Part shown: piece after piece, positions 9,205 to 17,998 of the stretch
How positions within the stretch are numbered: the stretch's first letter is position 1
Layout: every line of letters starts with the position of its first letter
Source of the DNA: SCBR16-9 sp964537975
GTDB taxonomy: Bacteria > Hydrogenedentota > Hydrogenedentia > Hydrogenedentales > SCBR16-9
Reading direction: 5' to 3'
Length of the DNA: 64,000 nt
Assembly: GCA_964537975.1 (NCBI GenBank)
Contig: CAZIDP010000010.1
Coordinates: forward strand, 41,932-105,931
Translations under genes and position numbers: made by a program
The notes under the pieces: model-generated
The model's database searches: none
The model's input: the letters and a program-made list of their open reading frames with translations, nothing else
What the model was told of the DNA's origin: nothing

Positions 9205-12200
9205 ATGAACGCCGACATTGTCAAATTGTTTCAATCACCTACAAATGCTTATCGGGCTAAACCGTTCTGGTCCTGGAATGGCCAATTGGAAAAAGATGAG
9301 CTGCTGCGGCAGGTACATGTCATCAAGGAAATGGGCTTTGGCGGTTATTTCATGCATTCTCGCACAGGCCTCGCGACAGAGTATCTGGGTAAGGAATGGT
9401 TTGATCTCATTAATGCCTGCGCGGATGAAGGTGAAAAACTGGGGTTAGAATCCTGGCTATATGATGAGGATCGTTGGCCGAGCGGCACAGCAGGGGGCAT
9501 GGTAACCAAAGACCACCAATTTCGTCTCAACTTTATCCGCTGTAGTGTAAAACCCGGTACTGATTTTCAATGGAATGAAGCCATTTTTAAAGCGTATACC
9601 TGCGATATTGAGGGCATGAACTACACCAACCTGGAGGAAATTACTCGCGACATTCCAGTAGCCGATTTCGATTTTAAAGCGGTAATAAGTTTTTCTATCG
9701 AGCAAATGAAGGAATCCAGTTTTTATAATGGTGAAACCTATGCCGATCTGATGAATGCTGACACTACGGCACGATTCATTGAGATTACCCATGAAGTCTA
9801 TAAAAGTGAATGCGAAGGGCGAATTGGCAAGAGCATTCTGGGCATTTTCACGGATGAACCACATCGTGGAGCCTTAATGGACGGTTTTTCCATGACGACT
9901 GATGAAGCACACTGGATAGCACCCTGGACAACCAAACTACCGGAGTACTTTCAAGACCGTTTTGGTTACGACATTCTTGAAAAGTTGCCGGAAGTCTTTC
10001 TCTTTCCTGAAGGCCAGCGCATTTCACAGGTAAAATGGCATTATGTCGAATTGTTACAACAGTTATTTCTCGAAAACTGGGCCGAGCCATGCGACAAATG
10101 GTGTCGTGAAAACAATCTTATCCTGACCGGTCATATTTTACATGAAGACAGCCTTACAGCCCAGACTGCAATGTGCGGTTCTGTCATGCGTTATTATGAG
10201 CACATGGAATACCCCGGCATTGATCTTTTGACAGAAGGAAACCGGTGTTTCTGGGTGGCCAAGCAACTCCAATCGGCGGCAAGACAGGTCGGGCGGGAGT
10301 GGCTGCTTTCTGAACTCGATGGATGTACGGGGTGGCAAATGCCCTTTGAAGGCCATAAGGCCATCGGAGACTGGCAGGCATTGTTCGGTATCAATCTCCG
10401 ATGCCCACATCTGTCCTGGTATACCATGCAGGGTGAAGCCAAGCGCGATTTCCCGGCCAGCATCTTTCACCAGTCTGCCTGGTGGCGAGAATATGAACAC
10501 TTGGAAACCTATTATGCCCGAATCGCCGTACTGATGAATCAGGGCACACCCCAATGCGATGTGCTGGTACTGAATCCCATTGAAAGCTTGTGGTGCCAGA
10601 TTTACCCGGGCTGGTCTCGCTGGCTCAGTGCGCAACATGATGACATTCGCAAGATAGAAAAAAATTATGTGGACATGTTTCATTGCCTGATGGGAGCGCA
10701 AATTGACTTTGATTATGGTGATGAAGACATGCTGATGCGAATGGGCGGCCTGGACACGGAAACTGATACACCCCGATTACGATTGGGCAAGCAAAGCTAC
10801 CGAGCTGTCGTGGTAAGTGGTATGGTAACCATCCGGTCAACCACACTGGAACTTCTTGAGGCGTTTGAAAAGGCGGGTGGAACAGTAATTTTCGCTGGCG
10901 AAGCCCCTGCATATGTCGACGCGTTAAAATCCAATCGGGCACTTGCATTACAAACGAGTGTTGAAAGTGTCGATGCACCTTCCGATGCCTTGGTATCGTT
11001 GTTGAAAACAAATACGCCACAATATATTGCCGCGTTGAAAAAAGATGGAACACACCAAAAAGATATTTTCACGCAATCCCGGAAAGAAGGCGAAAACACC
11101 ATCGTCATGGCAATCAACACCAGCCGGGAAAACTGGCACCATGACACCATACTGCGTGTATTCACCGACGGACATGTGCAGGAATGGGATTGTGTCTCTG
11201 GTGAACGTTTTGCTGTGAAAGCAATGCGGCATGAAGGGTATCTGGATATTCTGACCGACTTCCCACCTGTAGGTGAGAAGCTGTATGTCATCACCACTGA
11301 TCTCGACACCGCTCTGCCTGTACGCACTCCGCATACAACGCCAGACTTGTTCCACATAGATGGTCCCTTTGATTACACCCTGGGTGAGCCAAATGTCTGT
11401 GTGCTGGACCGTGCCATGTATCGCATTGACGAGGGTGATTGGCAGGAAGAGCAGGAAATATTAAAAGTGGACCGGACAATACGTACCGCATTGGGCATGG
11501 ACTTGCGTGGTGGTGAAATGGTACAACCCTGGTTTCGCAAGAAATTTCATCCCCCGTTGCAACCAAAGGCAAAACTGGCCCTCCGTTTTCAGTTCCATGT
11601 GGAATACCTGGAGGGCAATACCCATGAGCTGGTGCTGGAGAATCCCGAAAAATTTTCTATCCGTGTGAATGGCCAGAAATTCACACACAACGATGTTACC
11701 GGTTGGTGGATAGATGTAGCCTTCAAGCGACTCACCCTGCCAGATGGCCTGTTGCGTGTTGGTGAGAATCTGATTGAACTGGAAGCAGACTTCCACGAGC
11801 ATGTGGACCTAGAATCGCTGTATCTCCTCGGCAATTTTGGTGTGCGCATTGACGATACAAAACGCACCTTGGTGCCTCTGCCAGAAAAAATAGCGGTAGG
11901 TAGCCTGGTTGAACAGAATCTACCCTTCTACTCCGGGCCAATAACATTAAAATTGAAACCTGAATCAAGCCTTGGCGAAAATGATCAGGCTATCTTGTCT
12001 ATTCCAAAATTTCAGGCAGCCTGTCTGAAAGTAAAGGCTGAAGGTAAAGAACCCCAAATTATCGCATGGCAACCCTATGAAGCAGACATCACAGAGGCAG
12101 TCACTTCAGGTAAGTCTGTTGATTTGGAAATAGTCCTCACTCGGCGCAACCTTTTTGGGCCATTGCATCAAGTGCCGTTGGACACCCCAGGATACGGCCC

Positions 12201-12306
12201 AAACAACTTTATCACCGAAGGTGATAATTTCAGTGACAACTATATGCTATATCCAGCAGGTCTACTGGAACGCCCTGAGATAAAGTTACGCAAATTTGCA
12301 CCTTGA
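9205..12306 (+). CDS. GH106-like glycoside hydrolase, no signal peptide
   Basis: 1033 residues. The N-terminal barrel opens with KPFWSWNGQLEKDEL, followed by GFGGYFMHSRTGL, EYLGKEWFDLI and SWLYDEDRWPSG, a set I associate with the GH106 (alpha-L-rhamnosidase) superfamily and related large hydrolases. IFTDEP (~residue 213) and LSELDGCTGW (~residue 371) are plausible carboxylate-bearing loops. The C-terminal third has beta-sandwich modules (around residues 760-1000). No signal peptide is present, so it should act on imported oligosaccharides, in contrast with the exported neighbours. Substrate is uncertain. A strong hairpin follows 15 bases after the stop. Confidence 0.7.
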   Translation: MNADIVKLFQSPTNAYRAKPFWSWNGQLEKDELLRQVHVIKEMGFGGYFMHSRTGLATEYLGKEWFDLINACADEGEKLGLESWLYDEDRWPSGTAGGMVTKDHQFRLNFIRCSVKPGTDFQWNEAIFKAYTCDIEGMNYTNLEEITRDIPVADFDFKAVISFSIEQMKESSFYNGETYADLMNADTTARFIEITHEVYKSECEGRIGKSILGIFTDEPHRGALMDGFSMTTDEAHWIAPWTTKLPEYFQDRFGYDILEKLPEVFLFPEGQRISQVKWHYVELLQQLFLENWAEPCDKWCRENNLILTGHILHEDSLTAQTAMCGSVMRYYEHMEYPGIDLLTEGNRCFWVAKQLQSAARQVGREWLLSELDGCTGWQMPFEGHKAIGDWQALFGINLRCPHLSWYTMQGEAKRDFPASIFHQSAWWREYEHLETYYARIAVLMNQGTPQCDVLVLNPIESLWCQIYPGWSRWLSAQHDDIRKIEKNYVDMFHCLMGAQIDFDYGDEDMLMRMGGLDTETDTPRLRLGKQSYRAVVVSGMVTIRSTTLELLEAFEKAGGTVIFAGEAPAYVDALKSNRALALQTSVESVDAPSDALVSLLKTNTPQYIAALKKDGTHQKDIFTQSRKEGENTIVMAINTSRENWHHDTILRVFTDGHVQEWDCVSGERFAVKAMRHEGYLDILTDFPPVGEKLYVITTDLDTALPVRTPHTTPDLFHIDGPFDYTLGEPNVCVLDRAMYRIDEGDWQEEQEILKVDRTIRTALGMDLRGGEMVQPWFRKKFHPPLQPKAKLALRFQFHVEYLEGNTHELVLENPEKFSIRVNGQKFTHNDVTGWWIDVAFKRLTLPDGLLRVGENLIELEADFHEHVDLESLYLLGNFGVRIDDTKRTLVPLPEKIAVGSLVEQNLPFYSGPITLKLKPESSLGENDQAILSIPKFQAACLKVKAEGKEPQIIAWQPYEADITEAVTSGKSVDLEIVLTRRNLFGPLHQVPLDTPGYGPNNFITEGDNFSDNYMLYPAGLLERPEIKLRKFAP

Positions 12307-12321
12307 TCCCTATTTTATAAG

Positions 12322-12372
12322 GCACATGATGGATACAGACCTACCCAATAGTAACTGCTGTTCATCATGTGC
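12322..12372 (+). terminator. intrinsic terminator after the GH106-like gene
   Basis: Perfect 10-bp inverted repeat GCACATGATG/CATCATGTGC, with an additional ACAG/CTGT pairing inside, followed by TCTATTATTT. Confidence 0.65.
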
Positions 12373-12433
12373 TCTATTATTTATTCCAAGGCCGAATATA
12401 TTTGATAAAATATTTTTACTACCCATTGCATTA

Positions 12434-12522
12434 TGCTATAATCCAAGAAATCCCTAAACACCAAATTTTATAATGCGACAGGGGGCATCGTCAGTTCTAT
12501 ACCCGGGGGTAGATGCTATAAT
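12434..12522 (+). promoter_or_regulatory. two identical extended -10 elements upstream of the aldolase
   Basis: The 11-mer ATGCTATAATC occurs twice, with TATAAT at 12437-12442 and at 12517-12522, each with the extended TGn motif in front. The -35 regions are poor (TTTACT at 12415 for the first). The nearer element would give a leader of about 30 bases before ATG 12561. Confidence 0.5.
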
Positions 12523-12560
12523 CTGTCGTGATGACTCACCAAGCTAAGGAGAACTTAACT

Positions 12561-13616
12561 ATGCCGCTTGTACCAATGCGTCAAATACTCGATGAAGCTG
12601 CCAAAGGCGGTTATGGCGTCGGCGCTTTTAACATCAATAACATGGAGCAAATCCAGGCGATTATGATGGCCGCGCAAGAAACCAAAAGTCCGGTTATCAT
12701 GCAGGTCAGCCGTGGTGCATTGAAGTACTCAAATGACTTGTACTTGCGCCGGTTGGTAGATGCTGCCGTCGAATTGAATCCAGATATTCCCATTGCACTG
12801 CACTTGGATCATGGCAACAGCTTCGATACTTGTAAGCGTGCTATTGAATTGGGCTTCACCTCAGTCATGATGGATGGCTCACTGGATGAAGATGGTAAGA
12901 CACCCAACACCTATGAAAAGAATGTGGATGTCACCCGTCGCGTTGTCGAACTTGCCCGCCCACTGGGCGTAACAGTGGAAGGCGAATTGGGCTGCCTGGG
13001 TGGTATTGAAGACGGTCATGGTGCCGGTATTGCCGCGGATGACACGGAACACCTTACAGACCCGGCTGAAGCCGAAGATTTTGTTGCCAAGACCGGCGTC
13101 GACGCGCTGGCCGTTGCCATCGGTACCAGTCATGGTGCCTACAAATCATTGCGGAAAGACCCCAAAACTGGTGAAATGCTTCCTCCAGCATTGGCCATGG
13201 ACCGGATTCATGAAATTCACAAACGTATGCCCCATTGCCACATGGTGATGCACGGTTCCAGCTCAGTACCAAAAGAACTGGTCGACATCATCAACCAGTA
13301 TGGTGGCAACATGCCCGGCACCTATGGTATCCCGGTCGATCAGATTCAAGATGGAATCAAGCATGGTGTGCGTAAAGTCAACGTTGACACCGATATGCGC
13401 TTGGCCATGACCGCGGCAATCCGCAAAGTCTATGCGGAACAACCAGAAAAGTTTGACCCACGTGATTACCTTTCAAAAGCACGTGAAGCTGCTGCGGAAA
13501 TGTACAAAGACCGTATGCTGGCATTTGGCCAGGCAGGGCACGCTGGCGATTTCAAGCCAATGACCCTGGAAGAGATGATTGAAATCTACAAAAGCGGCGA
13601 ACAAATCAAAGCATAG
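12561..13616 (+). CDS. fba: class II fructose-bisphosphate aldolase
   Basis: 351 residues; zinc-dependent cleavage of fructose 1,6-bisphosphate in glycolysis and gluconeogenesis. I placed the start at ATG 12561, 10 bases behind AAGGAG, not at the upstream in-frame 12528. Motifs: GVGAFNINNMEQ at the N-terminus, ALHLDHGNSFDTC with the zinc-binding His and catalytic Asp, SVMMDGS, VEGELGCLGG, ALAVAIGTSHGAYK, HMVMHGSSSVP with a further metal His, and KVNVDTDMR for phosphate binding. The pattern fits class IIB. Preceded by two extended -10 elements; it appears to be a single-gene unit. Confidence 0.95.
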   Translation: MPLVPMRQILDEAAKGGYGVGAFNINNMEQIQAIMMAAQETKSPVIMQVSRGALKYSNDLYLRRLVDAAVELNPDIPIALHLDHGNSFDTCKRAIELGFTSVMMDGSLDEDGKTPNTYEKNVDVTRRVVELARPLGVTVEGELGCLGGIEDGHGAGIAADDTEHLTDPAEAEDFVAKTGVDALAVAIGTSHGAYKSLRKDPKTGEMLPPALAMDRIHEIHKRMPHCHMVMHGSSSVPKELVDIINQYGGNMPGTYGIPVDQIQDGIKHGVRKVNVDTDMRLAMTAAIRKVYAEQPEKFDPRDYLSKAREAAAEMYKDRMLAFGQAGHAGDFKPMTLEEMIEIYKSGEQIKA

Positions 13617-13654
13617 GCATCGATCTCGTTCTATTTATACTCAATCTTGAATTT

Positions 13655-13681
13655 CACCTCGGGCAGCTCATGTCCGGGGTG
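13655..13681 (+). terminator. weak hairpin after the aldolase
   Basis: CACCTCGG/CCGGGGTG with one G-T pair, 38 bases after the aldolase stop and followed by ATGTTT. Weak on its own. Confidence 0.35.
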
Positions 13682-13864
13682 ATGTTTCAGTAGAGTATAT
13701 AGGCGCGGCATAGAACAATAAACGACTAACCCTTTCTCATTTTTTAGAATAAATACTGAAATCAAAATAGTCGACCAAAGTGACGATGTTATAAATAGTT
13801 GCAGTGTCTGACGAAAAATGGTTTAATAGTGCTTTCTTGGAGAACGACCAACGGAGCGAAGCAG

Positions 13865-13984
13865 ATGAAACATATTAGAACGATTTCGACGGCCAGGGCG
13901 GATGCTTTCACCGATTTCTGGAATGCGATCTGGCGCGCTTGGCGCGATTTTCGATTTCAGAAAAAAAATGAAATGGGCATTTAA
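13865..13984 (+). CDS. 39-residue micro-ORF, candidate precursor peptide
   Basis: 39 residues from ATG 13865 with GGAG 8 bases upstream. The in-frame upstream start at 13799 lacks a ribosome site. The peptide begins MKHIRTISTARADAFTDF and ends in a Trp/Arg/Phe-rich helix-like part (FWNAIWRAWRDFRF) and a Lys-rich tail. It contains no Cys. A strong hairpin lies 16 bases after its stop and separates it from the GNAT-exporter genes that follow in the same direction. That precursor-terminator-modifier order is common in peptide natural-product clusters. Whether it is translated and whether it is a substrate of the downstream enzymes is inference; it could equally be a small unrelated protein. Confidence 0.4.
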   Translation: MKHIRTISTARADAFTDFWNAIWRAWRDFRFQKKNEMGI

Positions 13985-14000
13985 GTCCCAGAATTTTTAT

Positions 14001-14046
14001 AGACCGGAACATGTGTGTTGAGCCTTAATCGGCAATGTTCCGGTCT
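14001..14046 (+). terminator. hairpin between the micro-ORF and the first GNAT gene
   Basis: Perfect 11-bp inverted repeat AGACCGGAACA/TGTTCCGGTCT with a 24-base loop, followed by TACTTTGT. A strong stem with a modest U-tract, so partial readthrough into the genes at 14170-19990 is possible. Confidence 0.65.
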
Positions 14047-14169
14047 TACTTTGTACATCATATTGTTTATTTTATATTTTTTTCAATATGATATTATGCT
14101 TCATGCATTTCATGGTTTCACATCATTTCGTTGATGTGTGTCGAAATTCAGAACGATTGTTGTATCTGT

Positions 14170-14691
14170 ATGATTACTCTCAATAATGGCTATATCCGCA
14201 TGGCAGAACCCGATGATGCCCGAGCACTTTGCTGGTTGTACCTTGACGGGAAACCAAGGGCTGGACTTCTCGATAACCGCAGAGAACCATTGATACCCAC
14301 GGTTGATGAGCTTCGTGAATTATTGGGACGCCATGAAGCTGCTATGGGGAATCTCTTTGCCATTGAAGACGACATCGGTGAAGTCATGGGGTTTTGCAAT
14401 TTGCGTGGCATGACGCAAGATACCGGTTTCGGTGACCTGGCAATGATGTTTCTTTCAGACGATACCTTTCAGTCAACCCTGGCAGACAGTGTTATGCACT
14501 TTGTCTTCGAACGCTCTTTCGAAAAGTCACAACGTAAACGAATTTATGCTTCATTGCTTAGTTGTGAAACCTGTTTTCGCGATTTCCTCATACGCCATGG
14601 ATTTGAAAGCAACGGGGTGCAGCGAGAAGTCATTTATACCGGGGGTAACTGGTTAAATCTCGAATCTCTGTCACTAGATACGTCAATCTGA
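14170..14691 (+). CDS. GNAT-family N-acetyltransferase
   Basis: 173 residues from ATG 14170; in-frame alternatives at 14131 (TTG) and 14134 (ATG) add a Cys-rich stretch, and none has a good ribosome site. The choice of 14170 puts the usual GNAT first strand, YIRMAEPDDARAL, near the N-terminus. GNLFAIEDDIGEVMGFCNLRG and GFGDLAMMFLSDD follow the acetyltransferase beta4/beta5 pattern. The C-terminal GVQREVIYTGGNWLNL matches a similar string (GIQREALYLHGNY) at the end of the SPASM protein at 17999, so the two acetyltransferase domains are related. The first gene of a co-directional set of six reaching 19990. The acceptor substrate is unknown. Confidence 0.7.
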   Translation: MITLNNGYIRMAEPDDARALCWLYLDGKPRAGLLDNRREPLIPTVDELRELLGRHEAAMGNLFAIEDDIGEVMGFCNLRGMTQDTGFGDLAMMFLSDDTFQSTLADSVMHFVFERSFEKSQRKRIYASLLSCETCFRDFLIRHGFESNGVQREVIYTGGNWLNLESLSLDTSI

Positions 14692-14721
14692 AAGCAATAC
14701 CAATAGGGAAAATATTTACCG

Positions 14722-15366
14722 ATGTCGTTTAGCACAGACTCATACTTGCGGCGCGCAGAGCGGGAAGATCTCGACACGGTTGTAGCCTGGATGGAAGATG
14801 AAGACTTTCAGCACTTTCTCTATGGTGATCCCACCCGCTCTCCAAAGCAGATTCGCGAACATATCGTATCCATGTTGGGCCGTTCTGTTGGGCATACGAT
14901 GCCTGGAGGGCTGTATCTCATTATCGATTCACCCTCCCAAGGGCCATTGGGCATGATTTCACTCCAAAACGTCAGTTGGCGAAATCGTTCATGTAACCTG
15001 GACTTTTACTTGGGCAGTAAGGGCATGAGAAACCACATGATGACAGCAATTGCAGTATATCGAGCCTTGGAATACTGCTTTGATGAGTTAAATTTGCATC
15101 GGGTTGCCGCATACATATATGCATTCAATACTCCATCTTGGCGAATATTCCAAAAGGCTGGCGCTATTCGTGAGTTGGTCATGCGGAATCACATTGTCCG
15201 TAATGGCAATTTGTATGATGTTTACGGTTATGGATTGTTACGCCGTGAATTTGAAGCTGTTCGCGCGCAAAACAAGAGCATGCATAGTGTATCGTTACAA
15301 CAGATGATTTTAAAATTGGCAGAAGTAGAAGACGATACGCCAATGGATGAGGCAGCTACCCCGTGA
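14722..15366 (+). CDS. GNAT-family N-acetyltransferase, RimJ/RimL-like
   Basis: 214 residues, 30 bases after the preceding GNAT gene, with ATAGGGA upstream of the ATG. LRRAEREDLDTVVAWMED is the N-terminal strand-helix; NLDFYLGSKGMRNHMMTAI marks the acetyl-CoA-binding turn in a variant form; LNLHRVAAYIYAFNTPSWRIFQKAG is the typical RimJ/RimL beta6-alpha4 segment. Family members acetylate protein N-termini, small metabolites or peptides. The GTG start of the CPBP gene overlaps its stop (GTGA), implying one operon. A role in modifying a peptide is suggested by the operon only. Confidence 0.75.
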   Translation: MSFSTDSYLRRAEREDLDTVVAWMEDEDFQHFLYGDPTRSPKQIREHIVSMLGRSVGHTMPGGLYLIIDSPSQGPLGMISLQNVSWRNRSCNLDFYLGSKGMRNHMMTAIAVYRALEYCFDELNLHRVAAYIYAFNTPSWRIFQKAGAIRELVMRNHIVRNGNLYDVYGYGLLRREFEAVRAQNKSMHSVSLQQMILKLAEVEDDTPMDEAATP

Positions 15367-16082
15367 ATGTGGTAATTGCTCTGTTTGGCGTTTTCTTTTT
15401 GGGCTATTTCCTGCATGCACTTTACGCAAACCTTGCATCCGCTGAACAAGACGCAACAGTAAAACCTGGCCCCAATGTTTTTCTTTTACAAACGCCTTTG
15501 TTTATTTTATCTATTTTTATTGCTGCCAGAGAAGGTTACATGGACAGGGGACTTATCTCACCACCATTCATTGCTCTGGGGGTTCTGGCTGGACATCTGA
15601 CTTTTGCTGTATCGGTCTGGATTACACACAGGAACGGACAAGACGCCTGGAAACATTTTACCCACATACGCCCTGTTTTATATTTTTTCCAAGAAAGCCC
15701 GACCCTGATTATCCGTTTTCTTGTTATCAGTGTTATAGAAGAAATCATCTACCGCGCTGCCCTTCAACCGCTTCTAATTAACTGGTCGAGCAATCCAATA
15801 TTTGCAATTGCGGTGGTTGCCATCCTGTTTTCTGTGGTACACTGGCACTTCTTTCGAAACCGGCTACCCGATTCATTGGAATTTCTTGGATTCTCAATAT
15901 TACTTGGCGTACTGTTTTACTATACAGGCAATTTGGCACTTGTTATCTTGATTCACACACTGCGAAATCTCGAAATTGTCTATCTGGAATATCTAGTGAA
16001 GCTGGATGAATTAAAAGATGAAACTTCAGCACTGCAATATATTGAGCAGCAATATGTACGACAGACATCGGAGAAATTTTAA
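15363..16082 (+). CDS. CPBP-family intramembrane metalloprotease
   Basis: 239 residues, mostly hydrophobic with several membrane segments. All three CPBP (Rce1/Abi) motifs are visible: EEIIYR around residue 122, FSVVHW (FxxxH) and HTLRN (HxxxN) near the C-terminus. CPBP proteins cleave prenylated proteins or process peptides and immunity factors; in bacteriocin operons they often act as leader peptidases or immunity proteins. It starts with GTG inside the stop of the GNAT gene, and the ABC ATPase starts 2 bases after its stop. The motif-complete active site suggests real proteolytic activity. Confidence 0.8.
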   Translation: MNVVIALFGVFFLGYFLHALYANLASAEQDATVKPGPNVFLLQTPLFILSIFIAAREGYMDRGLISPPFIALGVLAGHLTFAVSVWITHRNGQDAWKHFTHIRPVLYFFQESPTLIIRFLVISVIEEIIYRAALQPLLINWSSNPIFAIAVVAILFSVVHWHFFRNRLPDSLEFLGFSILLGVLFYYTGNLALVILIHTLRNLEIVYLEYLVKLDELKDETSALQYIEQQYVRQTSEKF

Positions 16083-16084
16083 CG

Positions 16085-17104
16085 GTGAACACAGAATCGC
16101 TGGTTACACTGGATGGTATTCACAAAACCTTTTTTACACGCCATTTCTTTTATAAAGATGGTGATGTTGCTCGACGCAAGATATATGTAAAAAAAGAAGT
16201 ACCGGCGGCACAAGATATCAATCTGAATATTGCCCCGGGACATATATTCGGGTTACTCGGACCCAATGGGGCTGGGAAGACAACAACGGTTAAAATGATA
16301 TCCGGGCTGGTTAAACCTGACCAGGGAACAGTCTGGGTAGATGGCATCAATGTAGAACGGGCCCGCAAAAAGGCATTACGAAAGATTGGTGTGGTACTGG
16401 AGGGGACACGCACCACTATATGGCCATTGACCCCAATGGAGAATCTGCGTTATTACGGCAACTTGAAGAATGTACGGGGCCGTGTGCTTAAAGAACGGGC
16501 AACCCAATTGTTAGATTTTATCGGTCTTTCAGAAAAGAGAGATATTCAGGTGCGCCTGTTGTCTCGGGGACAAAAACAAAAATTGGCTATCTGTATAGCC
16601 TTGATAGCCGACCCAAAAATTATCTTGCTGGACGAACCGACGACCGGTCTCGATGTGCAAAGCAGTCGCGCTATAAAAGACAAAATAATCGAAGTTACCC
16701 GAGAACAAGGTAAAGCAGTGCTTGTCACCACACATGACATGCATGTGGCTCAGGAACTGTGCGACACCATTGGCATTATTGACAAAGGGGTCATGATTAC
16801 CTGTAAGCCTACCGGTGAATTAATTGAACTGTTCAGTGAGACCGTTTTTGTTTTCCGTCTGGATGAATCACCAAATCTGGATACCATAAAAGATATCCCG
16901 GGCATTCTGCACGCAAAAAATGAAGTCAAAAAGGGTGAAAAGATATTGGTTCTTCATATGACCCCGAACAACACATTTCGTTCTGAAGCCCTGTATGCCG
17001 TTATCGAACAACTCAGAAACGCCGGTATACAATTGCATGGTATCGATCAACGCCAGCAAAACCTGGAAAGCGTTTTTCTTCAACTTACAACCAGTTCTAT
17101 ATAA
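16085..17104 (+). CDS. ABC transporter ATP-binding subunit
   Basis: 339 residues starting with GTG. Walker A GPNGAGKTT (~residue 59), signature LSRGQKQK, Walker B IILLDEPTTGLD and the switch His in TTHDMHVAQ are all present. The C-terminal extension (~residues 240-339) is usual in exporters of the DrrA/NatA type. It pairs with the ABC-2 permease that begins 50 bases downstream. Most ABC-2 exporters of this sort move drugs, lipids or peptides out; the substrate here is unknown but the surrounding GNAT, CPBP and SPASM genes suggest a modified peptide. Confidence 0.9.
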   Translation: MNTESLVTLDGIHKTFFTRHFFYKDGDVARRKIYVKKEVPAAQDINLNIAPGHIFGLLGPNGAGKTTTVKMISGLVKPDQGTVWVDGINVERARKKALRKIGVVLEGTRTTIWPLTPMENLRYYGNLKNVRGRVLKERATQLLDFIGLSEKRDIQVRLLSRGQKQKLAICIALIADPKIILLDEPTTGLDVQSSRAIKDKIIEVTREQGKAVLVTTHDMHVAQELCDTIGIIDKGVMITCKPTGELIELFSETVFVFRLDESPNLDTIKDIPGILHAKNEVKKGEKILVLHMTPNNTFRSEALYAVIEQLRNAGIQLHGIDQRQQNLESVFLQLTTSSI

Positions 17105-17154
17105 GTTACACAACTGCATTTTTAAGCCATATACACTAGATCAGGTAAACATAA

Positions 17155-17994
17155 ATGGGATTTTTTTTAGTCATGAAGGCCGAGATTGTTCGGTCACTTA
17201 TTATCATGCGTCGTTACTGGTTCCGAACCTTGACAGGAATGGCTATCGGGTATGGCATGCTGATGGTTCTCATCGTCGGGTTCATGTCCAGCCGTGACTC
17301 AATTGGTGACGCCATGAACGGTCGTTTCGCTGATCCTACTACAGCCACCAACTTTGTTCTGGGATTCATTCTTGGCATGTTTGCCTTCGGTGTCGTTGGT
17401 ATGTTTACCCAGGGCATTCAGGGTATGGCGCAATCAGGCGTTCTCGAACAGTTGTGTATGAGTCCACATGGGCTGATTGTAAACTTTTTGGCTCAAGCGG
17501 TTGTCAGCGCCACCACTTCTGTGCTGTATTCCAGTATTATGGTCTGGTTGGTGACTATATCAGTGAATGGTGTTTTGTATTTTGATTTTATACCTGTTTT
17601 TGTATTACTTGCCCTCACATTCATTAATTTATTGGGATTCGGCTTCATGATGGGGGGGCTGGTTCTGGTTTTCAAGCAAGTGGGACAGGTAGCGATTTTG
17701 ATCCGTATGGCATTGTTTGCACTGGCTATCTTCGCACGGGAGGAACTGCTGGAACAACACTTTTTTATCTCAGCGTTGGTTCATGCATTACCTATTACCG
17801 ACGCTGCAATATGTTTGAAATACGTTTTGATATATGGCCAGGGTTCAGTTGACGGAGAATTTTCTTCGGTCTTTACCCACCCTTCGTTTTTCTTCTTGAT
17901 TGTAAGTTGTGTGTTATGGACTAGCATCGGTATTGCCTGCTTTAAAACAATGGAAAACTGGAGTCGTTCTCGGGGAACGCTGGGGACCTACTAA
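17155..17994 (+). CDS. ABC-2 type transporter permease
   Basis: 279 residues with six or so hydrophobic membrane segments. An N-terminal MKAEIVRSLIIMRRYWFRTL amphipathic helix precedes the first segment, and the motif GMFTQGIQGMAQSGVLEQLC corresponds to the G-x-x-E-x-x-x coupling region of ABC-2 permeases. It is the partner of the ATPase just upstream. ATG 17155 is the longer start; ATG 17173 is an alternative. The next gene starts 4 bases after its stop, so it is very likely co-transcribed. Confidence 0.85.
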   Translation: MGFFLVMKAEIVRSLIIMRRYWFRTLTGMAIGYGMLMVLIVGFMSSRDSIGDAMNGRFADPTTATNFVLGFILGMFAFGVVGMFTQGIQGMAQSGVLEQLCMSPHGLIVNFLAQAVVSATTSVLYSSIMVWLVTISVNGVLYFDFIPVFVLLALTFINLLGFGFMMGGLVLVFKQVGQVAILIRMALFALAIFAREELLEQHFFISALVHALPITDAAICLKYVLIYGQGSVDGEFSSVFTHPSFFFLIVSCVLWTSIGIACFKTMENWSRSRGTLGTY

Positions 17995-17998
17995 GATT

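Noticed and set aside
17909..17998. N-terminal extension of the SPASM protein
   Set aside because: The extra 30 residues come from the end of the permease gene in another frame; ATG 17999, 4 bases after its stop, is the better start.
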